Shown piece by piece: positions 24,905-32,940 of a DNA stretch of 64,000 nucleotides. Every line of letters starts with the position of its first letter. The stretch's first letter is position 1. A program made the translations under genes and the position numbers. The stretch is taken from contig VBAR01000001.1 in assembly GCA_005882315.1 (NCBI GenBank), positions 2,057,736 to 2,121,735 of the forward strand, given 5' to 3'. The DNA comes from Bacteroidota bacterium. GTDB lineage: Bacteria > Bacteroidota > Bacteroidia > Chitinophagales > Chitinophagaceae. The notes beneath the pieces were generated by a model that made no database searches, was not told the DNA's origin, and was given only the letters and a program-made list of their open reading frames with translations.

Positions 24905-24979
24905 ATGAATTTTTTAGGAAAGAATCTTACACGATGTTGCCTGCCTGAAAGTTTAGTTATAAACAAAAAATCAATTTAA
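24905..24979 (+). CDS. Candidate leader peptide with Cys-Cys, 24 aa
   Basis: A 24-codon frame (start ATG 24905, TAA 24977-24979) lying between the promoter at 24843-24874 and the TonB-receptor gene. The peptide carries tandem cysteines in LTRCCLPE. Cys-rich leader peptides that couple ribosome speed to sulfur supply are known in other bacteria upstream of sulfur genes, which makes this more than a random small frame. I see no clear attenuator hairpin between its stop and the receptor start, so the mechanism is open. Confidence 0.4.
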   Translation: MNFLGKNLTRCCLPESLVINKKSI

Positions 24980-24994
24980 ATTTTTTTATTTAAT

Positions 24995-25017
24995 TAGTCT
25001 ACTGTTTTAATGGACTA
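24995..25017 (+). promoter_or_regulatory. Inverted-repeat operator, site 4 (TonB-receptor leader)
   Basis: TAGTCTAC, seven bases, ATGGACTA: the most symmetrical copy, one mismatch between arms. It ends 17 bases before the receptor's start codon and lies within the transcribed leader downstream of site 3, so it could act as a second binding site or roadblock. Confidence 0.55.
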
Positions 25018-25034
25018 CAATCAAAACCAAATTC

Positions 25035-27602
25035 ATGAAGCGGATTATTTTATTTTTAGGAGGTTTAGTGCCGGTACTGGCATTTGCACAATTTAAAGGC
25101 AGGGTTATTAACGAAAGAAATGAAGGCGTTCCCTTTGCCAGCGTAACAGTAAAGAATAGCACGATAGGACTTAATACTGATTCTGTTGGTAATTTTTCTT
25201 TTGCTGCTCCTGACAAGCTTCCTTTTACATTAGTGGTTACGTCAGTTGGATTCCGTAAAAACGAACTGGTGATCAGGGACAATGAAAAAAACAATGTATT
25301 AATTGTTCTGGAAGCACTCTTCCAGGTAGATACGGTTGTTATTACCTCCCGCCGCCGCAGTGAGGTGTTGCAGGATGTTCCTATTCCTATTTCAGTAATA
25401 GGAGGTAAGCAGATCGATGAAGCAGGAGCTTTTAATGTGAACCGTGTGAAAGAGTTTGTCCCATCTGTTCAGCTTTATACTTCTAATCCCCGCAATACAG
25501 GGATCAATATCAGGGGCCTTGGCTCACCATTCGGTCTTACAAATGATGGTCTTGATCCGGGAGTAGGTTTCTATGTGGATGGCGTTTACTATGCCCGTCC
25601 GGCCGCAGCAACTTTTGATTTTATAGATGTAGAACGTATTGAAGTATTGCGTGGCCCGCAGGGAACACTGTTCGGTAAAAACACAACATCAGGTGCTATT
25701 AATATAACAACACGTAAACCGAACTTTAAGCCGGGTGCCAGCTTTGAAGTGGGCTATGGTAACTATGGATACATCCAGGCTAAGGCTTCTGTTACAGGGG
25801 CTTTAAGCAAAAAGTTCGCTGCCCGCTTTTCATTCTCCGGCACACAACGGGACGGAGTGATTGAGAATATACGTACAGGAAAATATACAAATGACATTAA
25901 CAATCTCGGCTTTCGCGGCCAGTTATTATACAAGCCATCAGATAAAACTTCTATTACATTGTCCGTGGATGATTCCCGCCAGCGTCCTGATGGATATGCG
26001 CAGGTTGTTGCAGGTGTTGTGCAGACAAAGCGGGCAGCGTATCGTCAATTCAATGCAATAATTACCGACCTTAATTACAAACTACCAAGTAATAATGCAT
26101 TTGACAGAGTAATAGATCATGACACTCCCTGGAGATCAGGCAATGACCTGGGAGGTGTTTCCTTAAATATTGACACCAAAATAGGACCTGGTACACTAAC
26201 TTCTACTACAGCATGGCGCTACTGGAATTGGGATCCTTCAAACGACAGGGACTTTACTGGTTTGCAGGCATTGGCAAAATCGCAAAACCCGGCTAAACAC
26301 CGGAACTGGTCGCAAGAGGTTCGTTATGCTGGTGAAATTTCTTCTCATTTAAGCGGTGTCGTTGGTTTGTTCTACATTGATCAGGAAGTTAAGATCAATG
26401 GTACTGAAGAATCTGGTTCTGCTCAATGGCGTTTTTCACAAAGTTCAGTAAGCAACCTTTGGCAAACACCAGGTCTTTTTGAAGGATACGGTATTTATAC
26501 AAAGGCTTCTATCAATTCAACAAGTGCTGCAGCATTCGCGAATGTTGATTGGGAAATTGCAAAAGGTTTCCATGTGTTGCCAGGTATTCGTTTCAACTAC
26601 GACAAGAAAGATGTAGTGTACGATCGGGTAGCAGCAGGTGGGTTGGATACTGCTACTTATAACGGAACAACTGCTCAAAAGATCGCATTGCAGGGCTTTA
26701 AAAATGGAGTTTACACCAGCCAGGCTTATACTGCCGATGCTGATGAAAACAACCTGACATATCAACTTACATTTCAATATCGGGTCAATAAACGCATTAA
26801 TGCTTTTGCAACTTACTCTACCAGCTTTAAGCCCGTAGGTGTTAATGTGGCCGGCCTGCCAACTGTTAACGGCCAGGCAGCAACCGATCTGGCAGTAATA
26901 AAACCTGAGGATGTAAAAAATATAGAACTTGGTATTAAGACTAATCCAATTGATAATTTCACATTGAACTTTGCATATTTTAACACCGACATTAATAATT
27001 ACCAGGCAAATGTTCAATCACCCGAGTTGGGCGTTAATCGCGGCTACATCGCCAATGCCGAAAAGGTAAATGTAAAAGGTTTTGAGGTTGATGCAAATAT
27101 CATAGCCAATAATCATTTCTCTTTTTATGGAGCTGTGGCTTATACTGATGCTAAGTATATCAAATTTACAAATGCACCACTTCCATTGGAAGAAACTGGT
27201 TTAACAGAAAACGGAGTGCAGAAAGCATTCAAAGATATTTCGGGTGGTGTGCTTCCAGGTATATCCAAATGGGCAGGATCATTGGGCGGTGAGTTTACAA
27301 CCCCGGCTGCTTTTTTAGGTAAAGCCGGAAAGTTCTTCATAGCAGCAGATGTTTATTATCGTTCTTCTTTTTCTTCCAGCCCGTCTCCATCTGCTTATCT
27401 GAATATAGATGGGTACACTCTTGTTAACGGAAGGTTGGGTTTCAAGGCTGTTAACAATCTCTCTGCCTTTATATGGGGGCGCAATTTGTTTGATAAGAAC
27501 TATTATGAACAATTGCTGGTAGCAGGTGGTAATGCCGGGCAGTATGCAGGTGTGCTTGGAGATCCGAGAACGTATGGTGTAACCTTACGATATTCTTTCT
27601 AA
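25035..27602 (+). CDS. TonB-dependent outer-membrane receptor of the sulfur module
   Basis: An 855-residue outer-membrane receptor. Signal peptide (1-18, ending AFAQ), a carboxypeptidase-regulatory-like barrel (about 20-95), then a plug domain with VLQDVPIPISVIGGKQIDE, INIRGLGS and VEVLRGPQGTLFGKNTTSGAIN-type motifs, and a 22-strand barrel ending in a Phe residue (TLRYSF). This plug resembles that of siderophore/small-molecule receptors more than SusC. The substrate is unknown. The two copies of the sulfur-module operator upstream suggest a sulfur-containing compound, such as a sulfonate or sulfate ester, or a metal complex needed for siroheme. No SusD partner follows. A terminator lies at 27679-27708. 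Confidence 0.92.
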   Translation: MKRIILFLGGLVPVLAFAQFKGRVINERNEGVPFASVTVKNSTIGLNTDSVGNFSFAAPDKLPFTLVVTSVGFRKNELVIRDNEKNNVLIVLEALFQVDTVVITSRRRSEVLQDVPIPISVIGGKQIDEAGAFNVNRVKEFVPSVQLYTSNPRNTGINIRGLGSPFGLTNDGLDPGVGFYVDGVYYARPAAATFDFIDVERIEVLRGPQGTLFGKNTTSGAINITTRKPNFKPGASFEVGYGNYGYIQAKASVTGALSKKFAARFSFSGTQRDGVIENIRTGKYTNDINNLGFRGQLLYKPSDKTSITLSVDDSRQRPDGYAQVVAGVVQTKRAAYRQFNAIITDLNYKLPSNNAFDRVIDHDTPWRSGNDLGGVSLNIDTKIGPGTLTSTTAWRYWNWDPSNDRDFTGLQALAKSQNPAKHRNWSQEVRYAGEISSHLSGVVGLFYIDQEVKINGTEESGSAQWRFSQSSVSNLWQTPGLFEGYGIYTKASINSTSAAAFANVDWEIAKGFHVLPGIRFNYDKKDVVYDRVAAGGLDTATYNGTTAQKIALQGFKNGVYTSQAYTADADENNLTYQLTFQYRVNKRINAFATYSTSFKPVGVNVAGLPTVNGQAATDLAVIKPEDVKNIELGIKTNPIDNFTLNFAYFNTDINNYQANVQSPELGVNRGYIANAEKVNVKGFEVDANIIANNHFSFYGAVAYTDAKYIKFTNAPLPLEETGLTENGVQKAFKDISGGVLPGISKWAGSLGGEFTTPAAFLGKAGKFFIAADVYYRSSFSSSPSPSAYLNIDGYTLVNGRLGFKAVNNLSAFIWGRNLFDKNYYEQLLVAGGNAGQYAGVLGDPRTYGVTLRYSF

Positions 27603-27678
27603 AAAGATTTTAAATGTTTTTTAAAATAATAGCATAAGCATTATCGATTTTTCATATGGCAAGCAATCGTTGAGAGAC

Positions 27679-27708
27679 GGCGTCCCGATTCTTCGGGATG
27701 CCCTTTTT
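27679..27708 (+). terminator. Intrinsic terminator after the TonB-receptor gene
   Basis: A 10-base stem (GGCGTCCCGA with TCGGGATGCC, one G-T pair) around TTCT, followed by CTTTTT. It lies 76 bases after the receptor stop and upstream of tRNA-Cys. The core TCCCGA/TCGGGA is also common in the dispersed palindromes of this genome. Confidence 0.75.
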
Positions 27709-27745
27709 AAAACATAAAAGAATTTTATTTACTAACCCACATATC

Positions 27746-27816
27746 AGCCCTGTGACCGAGAGGACAGGTAAAGGACTGCAAATCCTTCTACGTCGGTTCG
27801 AGTCCGACCGGGGCGT
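27746..27816 (+). tRNA. tRNA-Cys (GCA)
   Basis: A cloverleaf can be folded: acceptor AGCCCTG with CGGGGCG (first pair A-G mismatched, one G-U), D-stem ACC/GGT, anticodon stem AAGGA/TCCTT with loop CTGCAAA, four-base variable loop CTAC, and T-stem GTCGG/CCGAC with loop TTCGAGT. The anticodon GCA and the U discriminator base are both expected for cysteine. CCA is not encoded. It stands 16 bases before the DUF2490 gene. Confidence 0.92.
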
Positions 27817-27832
27817 CAACAAGAGATAAATT

Positions 27833-28591
27833 ATGAAATCCTCTTTTTTATTTGCACTTGTATTAGTTAGCACGGGATCTTTAGCACAGGTTAAACAAAC
27901 AGAAACTGTTCAACAAGCATGGTTTGGCTATTTCAATCAAACCCGGTTCAGTAATAAATGGGGATCATGGACTGACCTGCATTTACGTACTAAAGAAGAT
28001 TTTGTTTCAGGCTTATCACAAAGCATTTTACGATTTGGCCTCACTTATTATTTAAATGATGATACTAAACTTACTGCAGGCTATGCTTATGTAAGTCATT
28101 ACCCCGCCGATAATCACAAGAATGTAACAATGCCGGAACACCGGCCTTGGCAGCAAATACAATGGCATAGCAAATATTCTAAACTCAGGCTTATGCAATG
28201 GTTCCGGTTAGAAGAAAGATTCAGAAGAAAGATCTTAAATGATGATGAATTAGCAGAAGGCTATAATTTTAATTTCAGGCTTCGTTACAATTTCTTTTTT
28301 ATGGTTCCATTAAGTAAAAATAAGTTTCAACCTAAATCTCTTTCTTTTGTTGTCAACGACGAAGTGCATATCAATTTCGGAAAGGAAATCGTATATAACT
28401 ATTTTGACCAGAACCGTTTTTTCCTTGGTTTCGCTTATCATGTAAACAAACACGATAACTTACAGTTTGGTTATATGAATGTATTTCAGCAACTGGCGGC
28501 TGGAAACAAATACAGGAGCAATCATGTGGCAAGAGTTTTTTATTTTCATAATCTTGACTTGAGGAAAAAAACTGATCAAAATCTAAAATAA
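27833..28591 (+). CDS. DUF2490 family outer-membrane-like protein
   Basis: A 252-residue exported protein with signal peptide (1-18, ending GSLAQ). The body alternates aromatic and polar residues in strands (WGSWTDLHLRT, ILRFGLTYYL, LTAGYAYVSHYP, RLMQWFRLEERFRR), typical of DUF2490, a predicted small beta-barrel. The final strand is followed by a charged tail. It is the first of three plus-strand genes after tRNA-Cys (spacing 5 and 23 bases). Function of the family is not known. Confidence 0.85.
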   Translation: MKSSFLFALVLVSTGSLAQVKQTETVQQAWFGYFNQTRFSNKWGSWTDLHLRTKEDFVSGLSQSILRFGLTYYLNDDTKLTAGYAYVSHYPADNHKNVTMPEHRPWQQIQWHSKYSKLRLMQWFRLEERFRRKILNDDELAEGYNFNFRLRYNFFFMVPLSKNKFQPKSLSFVVNDEVHINFGKEIVYNYFDQNRFFLGFAYHVNKHDNLQFGYMNVFQQLAAGNKYRSNHVARVFYFHNLDLRKKTDQNLK

Positions 28592-28596
28592 CGAAT

Positions 28597-29022
28597 ATGA
28601 GATCAAAAATTATTCTTTTAATAATACCAATCTTCCTGATCGTAAAAAATGCGCAAGCACAGGATAAGAGCAGTTATTTCACCATTGAGAATTATTATAA
28701 AGTAAAATGGGGCTTTGCTGATGAGTTCATCAATCTTTGGAAAGTAAATCATTATCCGTTATTGAAAAAAGCAATTGATAAAGGTGATATTATAAGTGTG
28801 GAAGCAGAGAAGCCTAAATTACATAGCGGTGAAGACACACGGTTTGATTTTAAAGTGACCATCGTTTTTAAAAATGAAAAATTGGCTTTTGATCCCAATC
28901 TTACCAAGCAGTATGAAAAACAAATCTATCCCGATACGGAGAAATTAAAGAAAGATGAACAACACCGGTTTGAATTGTTAATAGCGCATTGGGATGTGAT
29001 GATTGAAAAAGTCGAATTATAA
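28597..29022 (+). CDS. Exported hypothetical protein, 141 aa
   Basis: A 141-residue protein with signal peptide (residues 1-21, ending AQAQ). The mature part is soluble and charged, with aromatic-rich segments YFTIENYYKVKWGFADEF and LWKVNHYPLLKKA, and a C-terminal helix followed by AHWDVMIEKVEL. The ferredoxin-like pattern (strand, helix, strand) recalls dimeric alpha/beta-barrel proteins, but I do not recognise a family. It follows the DUF2490 gene by 5 bases and probably shares its role and transcript. Confidence 0.7.
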   Translation: MRSKIILLIIPIFLIVKNAQAQDKSSYFTIENYYKVKWGFADEFINLWKVNHYPLLKKAIDKGDIISVEAEKPKLHSGEDTRFDFKVTIVFKNEKLAFDPNLTKQYEKQIYPDTEKLKKDEQHRFELLIAHWDVMIEKVEL

Positions 29023-29045
29023 AATGCACCGTTTAAAAAAATAAT

Positions 29046-29936
29046 ATGGAAAAAATTTATCTCAGTGATTCAGGACCTAAAGTGTCGCCTGCTGTATATG
29101 GTTTTTACAGGTGGAATAAAGCGGATGTCAACGAAGCTAAAATGGAAGCCATTGTAAACCTCTGCCTCGAATTAGGCATCAATACTTTTGATCATGCAGA
29201 TACGTATGGTGGTTATGCCTGTGAAGAATTGTTTGGTGATATCCTTAAGAAAAGATCTGTAAGAAGAGAAGATATTGTGCTTTTTACAAAATGCGGAATT
29301 AATATTCCTCACCCCAGTCGCCCGGATATCCGGATAAAACATTATGATACTTCTAAAGAGCATATTGTAAATAGTCTTGAAAACTCACTGCGGAAATTGA
29401 GAACAGATTATGTGGATGTGTTCCTGCTTAACCAGCTTGATCCGCTTTCCAATCTTGAAGAAACCGCAATCACTTTGCAAAAACTTAAAGAATCAGGAAA
29501 AATAAAAAATATTGGTGTGGTTAATTTTTCTGTTTGGCAGCACCAGCTCCTTAGCTCGTATTTGCGCATTCCAATAGTTACTAATCATATCGAACTTAAT
29601 TTACTTAATACCGCAGCATTTGATAATGGGCAGATCGACTATATCAAGCAAAAGTATATGAGGCCTATGGCTACTTCACCGTTAGCAGAAGGGTTAATTG
29701 CTAACAGTAATGAAAAAGTTCCATTGCGGCTAAGAGCAAAATTGGAAGACTTCGGAGCAAAATATAACGCCAATTTTGAATCAATTGCTGTTGCATGGTT
29801 GGTAAAACTCGGAGCACTGCCGCTTATTGGCACTACTAATGAACAGCGTATTCGGAATATTGTTGCCGCATTTACTATTAATATTACCCGGCAAGATTGG
29901 TATGAGTTATATGCAGTATCCCGCGGTGAACTGTAA
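29046..29936 (+). CDS. Aldo/keto reductase family protein with altered catalytic His
   Basis: A 296-residue protein of the YdhF-like aldo/keto reductase group. NTFDHADTYGGY (47-57) supplies the catalytic Asp52 and Tyr, LFTKCG holds Lys82, and IGTTNEQRI near the C-terminus is the NADPH-binding loop. The catalytic His expected in the VDVFLLH segment is replaced by Asn129 (VFLLNQLDP). The usual stretch there reads LLHRPDP or similar. The active site therefore lacks one tetrad member, and the enzyme may have changed activity or be a binding protein. The fold assignment is secure; substrate is unknown. Confidence 0.9.
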   Translation: MEKIYLSDSGPKVSPAVYGFYRWNKADVNEAKMEAIVNLCLELGINTFDHADTYGGYACEELFGDILKKRSVRREDIVLFTKCGINIPHPSRPDIRIKHYDTSKEHIVNSLENSLRKLRTDYVDVFLLNQLDPLSNLEETAITLQKLKESGKIKNIGVVNFSVWQHQLLSSYLRIPIVTNHIELNLLNTAAFDNGQIDYIKQKYMRPMATSPLAEGLIANSNEKVPLRLRAKLEDFGAKYNANFESIAVAWLVKLGALPLIGTTNEQRIRNIVAAFTINITRQDWYELYAVSRGEL

Positions 29937-29961
29937 AATAAATTAAACAGGAAAAATATCG

Positions 29962-30975
29962 TTACTCTAACCAGCTGGCAAGTTGCCGGGTGATCTTTTC
30001 AGATTCTACAATAAATCCATCGTGTCCGTAAATAGAATCGATGCGGATAAGTGAAGAGTTGGGAATATGTTCGGCCATATGTTCCTGTTCATGCAAAGGA
30101 CAAAGTATATCACTGGAAATACCGATAATCAATGTTTTTTGTTTGATGGTTTTTAAAACAGCTTCTACATCACCACCTCTTCCCCGGCCGATATGATGGC
30201 TGTCCATACTTTTTGTAAGTAACCAATAACTATAGGCATTAAAACGATTCACCAGTTTGTCGCCTTGATAATTGATGTATGATGATGCCCGGAAATTGTC
30301 AATCTTCTCTGAATCGGGATCAGTTTGTTTTTGCACCAGTATTCCATAATTACGATAGGTAAGCATGCCGATTGCCCTTGCAGCTTTCAATCCTTTTTGC
30401 CCGGCTTCAGCATTCATATCCTTCCAGGTGGTATCAGCTTCTATTGCGAGACGTTGTGCAGTATGTACAGCAATACCCCAGGCACTTTCTGTAGGTGATG
30501 TTCCAATAAGAAAAAGATTTTCGATATGGTTAGGCTCCATCACACACCATTCCATTGCCTGGTAACCACCCATACTGCCCCCCATTACGAGATGAATTTT
30601 TTCAATGCCCAGTTCTTTACGTAATAGAATATGTGCATTCACCATATCACGGATAGTGATCAAAGGAAAATCACTGAAATAAGGCTTTTGTGTTTGTGGA
30701 TTGATTGATGTGGGCCCCGTGCTTCCATAACAGCTTCCGATAATATTGGCACAGACAATAAAATACTTATCAGGATTGATAAAACCTTTTTCACCAACTA
30801 CACCCGGCCACCAGCCTGCTGCATCTGAATTTGCTGTAAGTGCATGACAAACCCAAACCACATTAGTTTTATCAGCATTCATTTTGCCATACGTATTATA
30901 AGCAATGCTGATTTCCGGTAAAGTTTTACCACATTCAAGAACGAATGTTCCTTCGTATTTGTAGGTTTGCATCAT
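29962..30975 (-). CDS. metX: Homoserine O-acetyltransferase
   Basis: An alpha/beta-hydrolase of about 337 residues that acetylates L-homoserine in methionine synthesis. Typical pieces are VWVCHALTANSDAAGWWPG, the nucleophile elbow VMGGSMGGYQAMEW, and the C-terminal GHDGFIVE carrying His of the triad. LCPLHEQEHMAE holds the Asp region. Double ATG at 30975/30972 gives the natural N-terminus MMQTYKYEG; the frame can be extended upstream into sequence rich in Cys and Phe that is not family-like. It diverges from the metZ-like gene across 75 bases. Confidence 0.93.
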   Translation of the reverse strand: MMQTYKYEGTFVLECGKTLPEISIAYNTYGKMNADKTNVVWVCHALTANSDAAGWWPGVVGEKGFINPDKYFIVCANIIGSCYGSTGPTSINPQTQKPYFSDFPLITIRDMVNAHILLRKELGIEKIHLVMGGSMGGYQAMEWCVMEPNHIENLFLIGTSPTESAWGIAVHTAQRLAIEADTTWKDMNAEAGQKGLKAARAIGMLTYRNYGILVQKQTDPDSEKIDNFRASSYINYQGDKLVNRFNAYSYWLLTKSMDSHHIGRGRGGDVEAVLKTIKQKTLIIGISSDILCPLHEQEHMAEHIPNSSLIRIDSIYGHDGFIVESEKITRQLASWLE

Positions 30976-30989
30976 TATTAAGAAACAGT

Positions 30990-31021
30990 ATGCAAAATAA
31001 GATTTGCATCTGTTAGTTTTG
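30990..31021. promoter_or_regulatory. Palindrome and -7 box between metX and metZ-like gene
   Basis: ATGCAAA (30990-30996), six bases, TTTGCAT (31003-31009) forms a perfect inverted repeat in the 75-base divergent gap. A TAGTTTTG match to the Bacteroidota -7 box lies at 31014-31021 on the plus strand. A shared methionine or sulfur regulator is likely, but the regulator is not identified and the palindrome differs from the four-site operator. Confidence 0.4.
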
Positions 31022-31050
31022 TAAAATTCCGGTAAGAAATAACAAATAAT

Positions 31051-32220
31051 ATGGAACAAAAGCCGATAACAAAAGCGATCCGCATTCAGACTGATACAAC
31101 AAATGAAATGGAGCATTCTACACCGTTGTTTCTTACCAGCAGTTTCCAGTTTGACAACGCTGAAGATATGCGAGCTGCCTTTGCGGACGAAACAGATGAT
31201 AATATTTACAGCCGTTTCAGCAACCCGAACGTGAAAGAGTTTACAGATAAAATGGTGGCATTGGAAGGAGCTGAGGCAGGTTATGCAACCTCATCCGGTA
31301 TGAGTGCAGTTTTTGCTTCTTTTATGACCAATCTGAAAAGCGGCGATCATCTTTTATCATGCAGTTCAATTTTTGGAAGCACACATACTATTATTACAAA
31401 GTATTTACATAAATGGGGAATTGAGTACAGTTATGTAAATGCTACCAAACCCGAGGATTGGGAAAAAGCGATCAAGCCCAATACAAAAATGATTTACCTG
31501 GAAACACCGACGAACCCGGGGCTTGACATTATTGATCTTGAGTTTGTGGGTAAGCTGGCAAAAAAACATAAACTGATACTGAATGTAGATAACTGTTTTG
31601 CCACACCTGTTTGTCAAACTCCAATTGATTTTGGTGCAGACCTTGTTGTTCATTCAGCAACTAAATGGCTCGATGGACAGGGAAGAGTATTGGGTGGTGT
31701 CATTGTTGGTAAGAAAGAACTCATCCAGGATATTTATTTATTCTGTCGCAGCAGTGGTCCTGCACTTTCTCCTTTTAATGCATGGCTCTTAAGTAAAAGT
31801 TTAGAAACACTGGATGTAAGAATGGAACGTCATGCATCTAATGCACTGCATATTGCAAAAACACTGGAAGGACATGCTAAGATTTCATCATTAAAATACC
31901 CTTTTCTTCCAAGTCATCCGCAACATGCTATTGCAAAAAAGCAAATGAAGAATGGTGGTGGTTTGGTTTGTTTTGAATTAAAAGGTGGTTTGGAAAGTGG
32001 AAAAAAATTTCTGAACAGTTTACAAATGCTTTCAATGACGGCAAACCTTGGCGATACAAGAAGTATTGCATCACATCCGGCAAGTACTACACATGCTAAA
32101 CTTTCTGAAGCGGAAAGACAGGAAGTAAATATTACACCGGGGCTTATTCGTATTTCAGTTGGACTGGAACATGCAGATGATATACTCAGCGATATTTTGC
32201 AGGCATTAGAAAAATGCTAA
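31051..32220 (+). CDS. metZ: Trans-sulfuration family enzyme (O-acyl-homoserine sulfhydrylase-like)
   Basis: A 389-residue PLP-dependent Cys/Met metabolism enzyme. SSGMSAVFA near 85, LETPTNPGLDI, ILNVDNCFATPVCQTP and HSATKWLDGQGRVLGG mark the family; the Lys in SATKW binds PLP. The C-terminus has ASHPASTTHAKLSEAERQ and ITPGLIRISVGLEHADDI. Paired with divergent metX it most likely fuses sulfide with O-acetylhomoserine to homocysteine, using sulfide from the reductase. Cystathionine gamma-synthase is the alternative. Its stop overlaps the converging rluA-type gene by 4 bases. Confidence 0.85.
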   Translation: MEQKPITKAIRIQTDTTNEMEHSTPLFLTSSFQFDNAEDMRAAFADETDDNIYSRFSNPNVKEFTDKMVALEGAEAGYATSSGMSAVFASFMTNLKSGDHLLSCSSIFGSTHTIITKYLHKWGIEYSYVNATKPEDWEKAIKPNTKMIYLETPTNPGLDIIDLEFVGKLAKKHKLILNVDNCFATPVCQTPIDFGADLVVHSATKWLDGQGRVLGGVIVGKKELIQDIYLFCRSSGPALSPFNAWLLSKSLETLDVRMERHASNALHIAKTLEGHAKISSLKYPFLPSHPQHAIAKKQMKNGGGLVCFELKGGLESGKKFLNSLQMLSMTANLGDTRSIASHPASTTHAKLSEAERQEVNITPGLIRISVGLEHADDILSDILQALEKC

Positions 32221-32936
32221 CGCTTCCATTTGCGTAACTGCTGTAACAATGCCCGGAAGTCTTTTGGCAATTCAGCTTCTAACTCATGTTTTTTTCCGTC
32301 AATATCAGTAAAAGAAAGTTTTTGCGAATGCAAACCAAGGCGGCCGAGGATTGGCTTTTCTTCTTCCACATTTTTGGCGAGATTAAATTTCTTTTTGAAG
32401 GAAGAAAGTAAAATTGTTTTTCCATCACCATATACTTCATCACATGCAATTGGGTGGCCAAGATCTTTCATATGGATGCGTATCTGGTGTGTGCGACCGG
32501 TATGAATTTGAAATTGTAATAATGAATAAATGCCAAAATCTTCCAGCACTTCATAATCAGTGATAGCTTCTTTTCCTTTTCGGTTTATCACCATCGTTCC
32601 TTTTTTTACCGGGTGCTCCATAATTGAAGCATTGATCGTTTCTTTTTTATTCTGTGGTGAACCGATTACAATACCCTGGTAAATTTTTGTGGTCGATCTG
32701 TTTTCAAATTGCAGTGATAAATGCTTGTGCGCAGTTTCATTTTTTGCAAAAACGATCAGGCCGCTTGTGTCTTTATCCAAACGATGAACGGTAAAAATGC
32801 TTCCGTACTTCTCAATCAATAATTTTTTTAATGAGACTTCTTTTCCTTCCCTGTCGGGAATGGATAATAATCCGGAAGGTTTGTTAAGTGCAATCCAGTT
32901 TTCCGTTTCTGCTATTACGAAGTCACTAATCCTCAT
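32217..32936 (-). CDS. RluA-family RNA pseudouridine synthase
   Basis: About 239 residues. The catalytic-Asp motif VHRLDKDTSGLIVFAK and HTGRTHQIRIHM are the RluA family signatures, preceded by ALNKPSGLLSIPDREG. No S4 domain is attached. I start at the ATG at 32936, giving MRISDFVIAE; a start at 32957 would overlap the upstream gene. The exact rRNA or tRNA target cannot be told from sequence. It follows the RsuA-type gene by 4 bases and so forms a two-gene modification operon. Confidence 0.9.
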   Translation of the reverse strand: MRISDFVIAETENWIALNKPSGLLSIPDREGKEVSLKKLLIEKYGSIFTVHRLDKDTSGLIVFAKNETAHKHLSLQFENRSTTKIYQGIVIGSPQNKKETINASIMEHPVKKGTMVINRKGKEAITDYEVLEDFGIYSLLQFQIHTGRTHQIRIHMKDLGHPIACDEVYGDGKTILLSSFKKKFNLAKNVEEEKPILGRLGLHSQKLSFTDIDGKKHELEAELPKDFRALLQQLRKWKR

Positions 32937-32940
32937 TATA

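Noticed and set aside
30976-31116. 47-residue N-terminal extension of MetX
   Set aside because: Cys/Phe/Tyr-rich and overlapping the divergent metZ-like gene; the family begins near MQTYKYEG.
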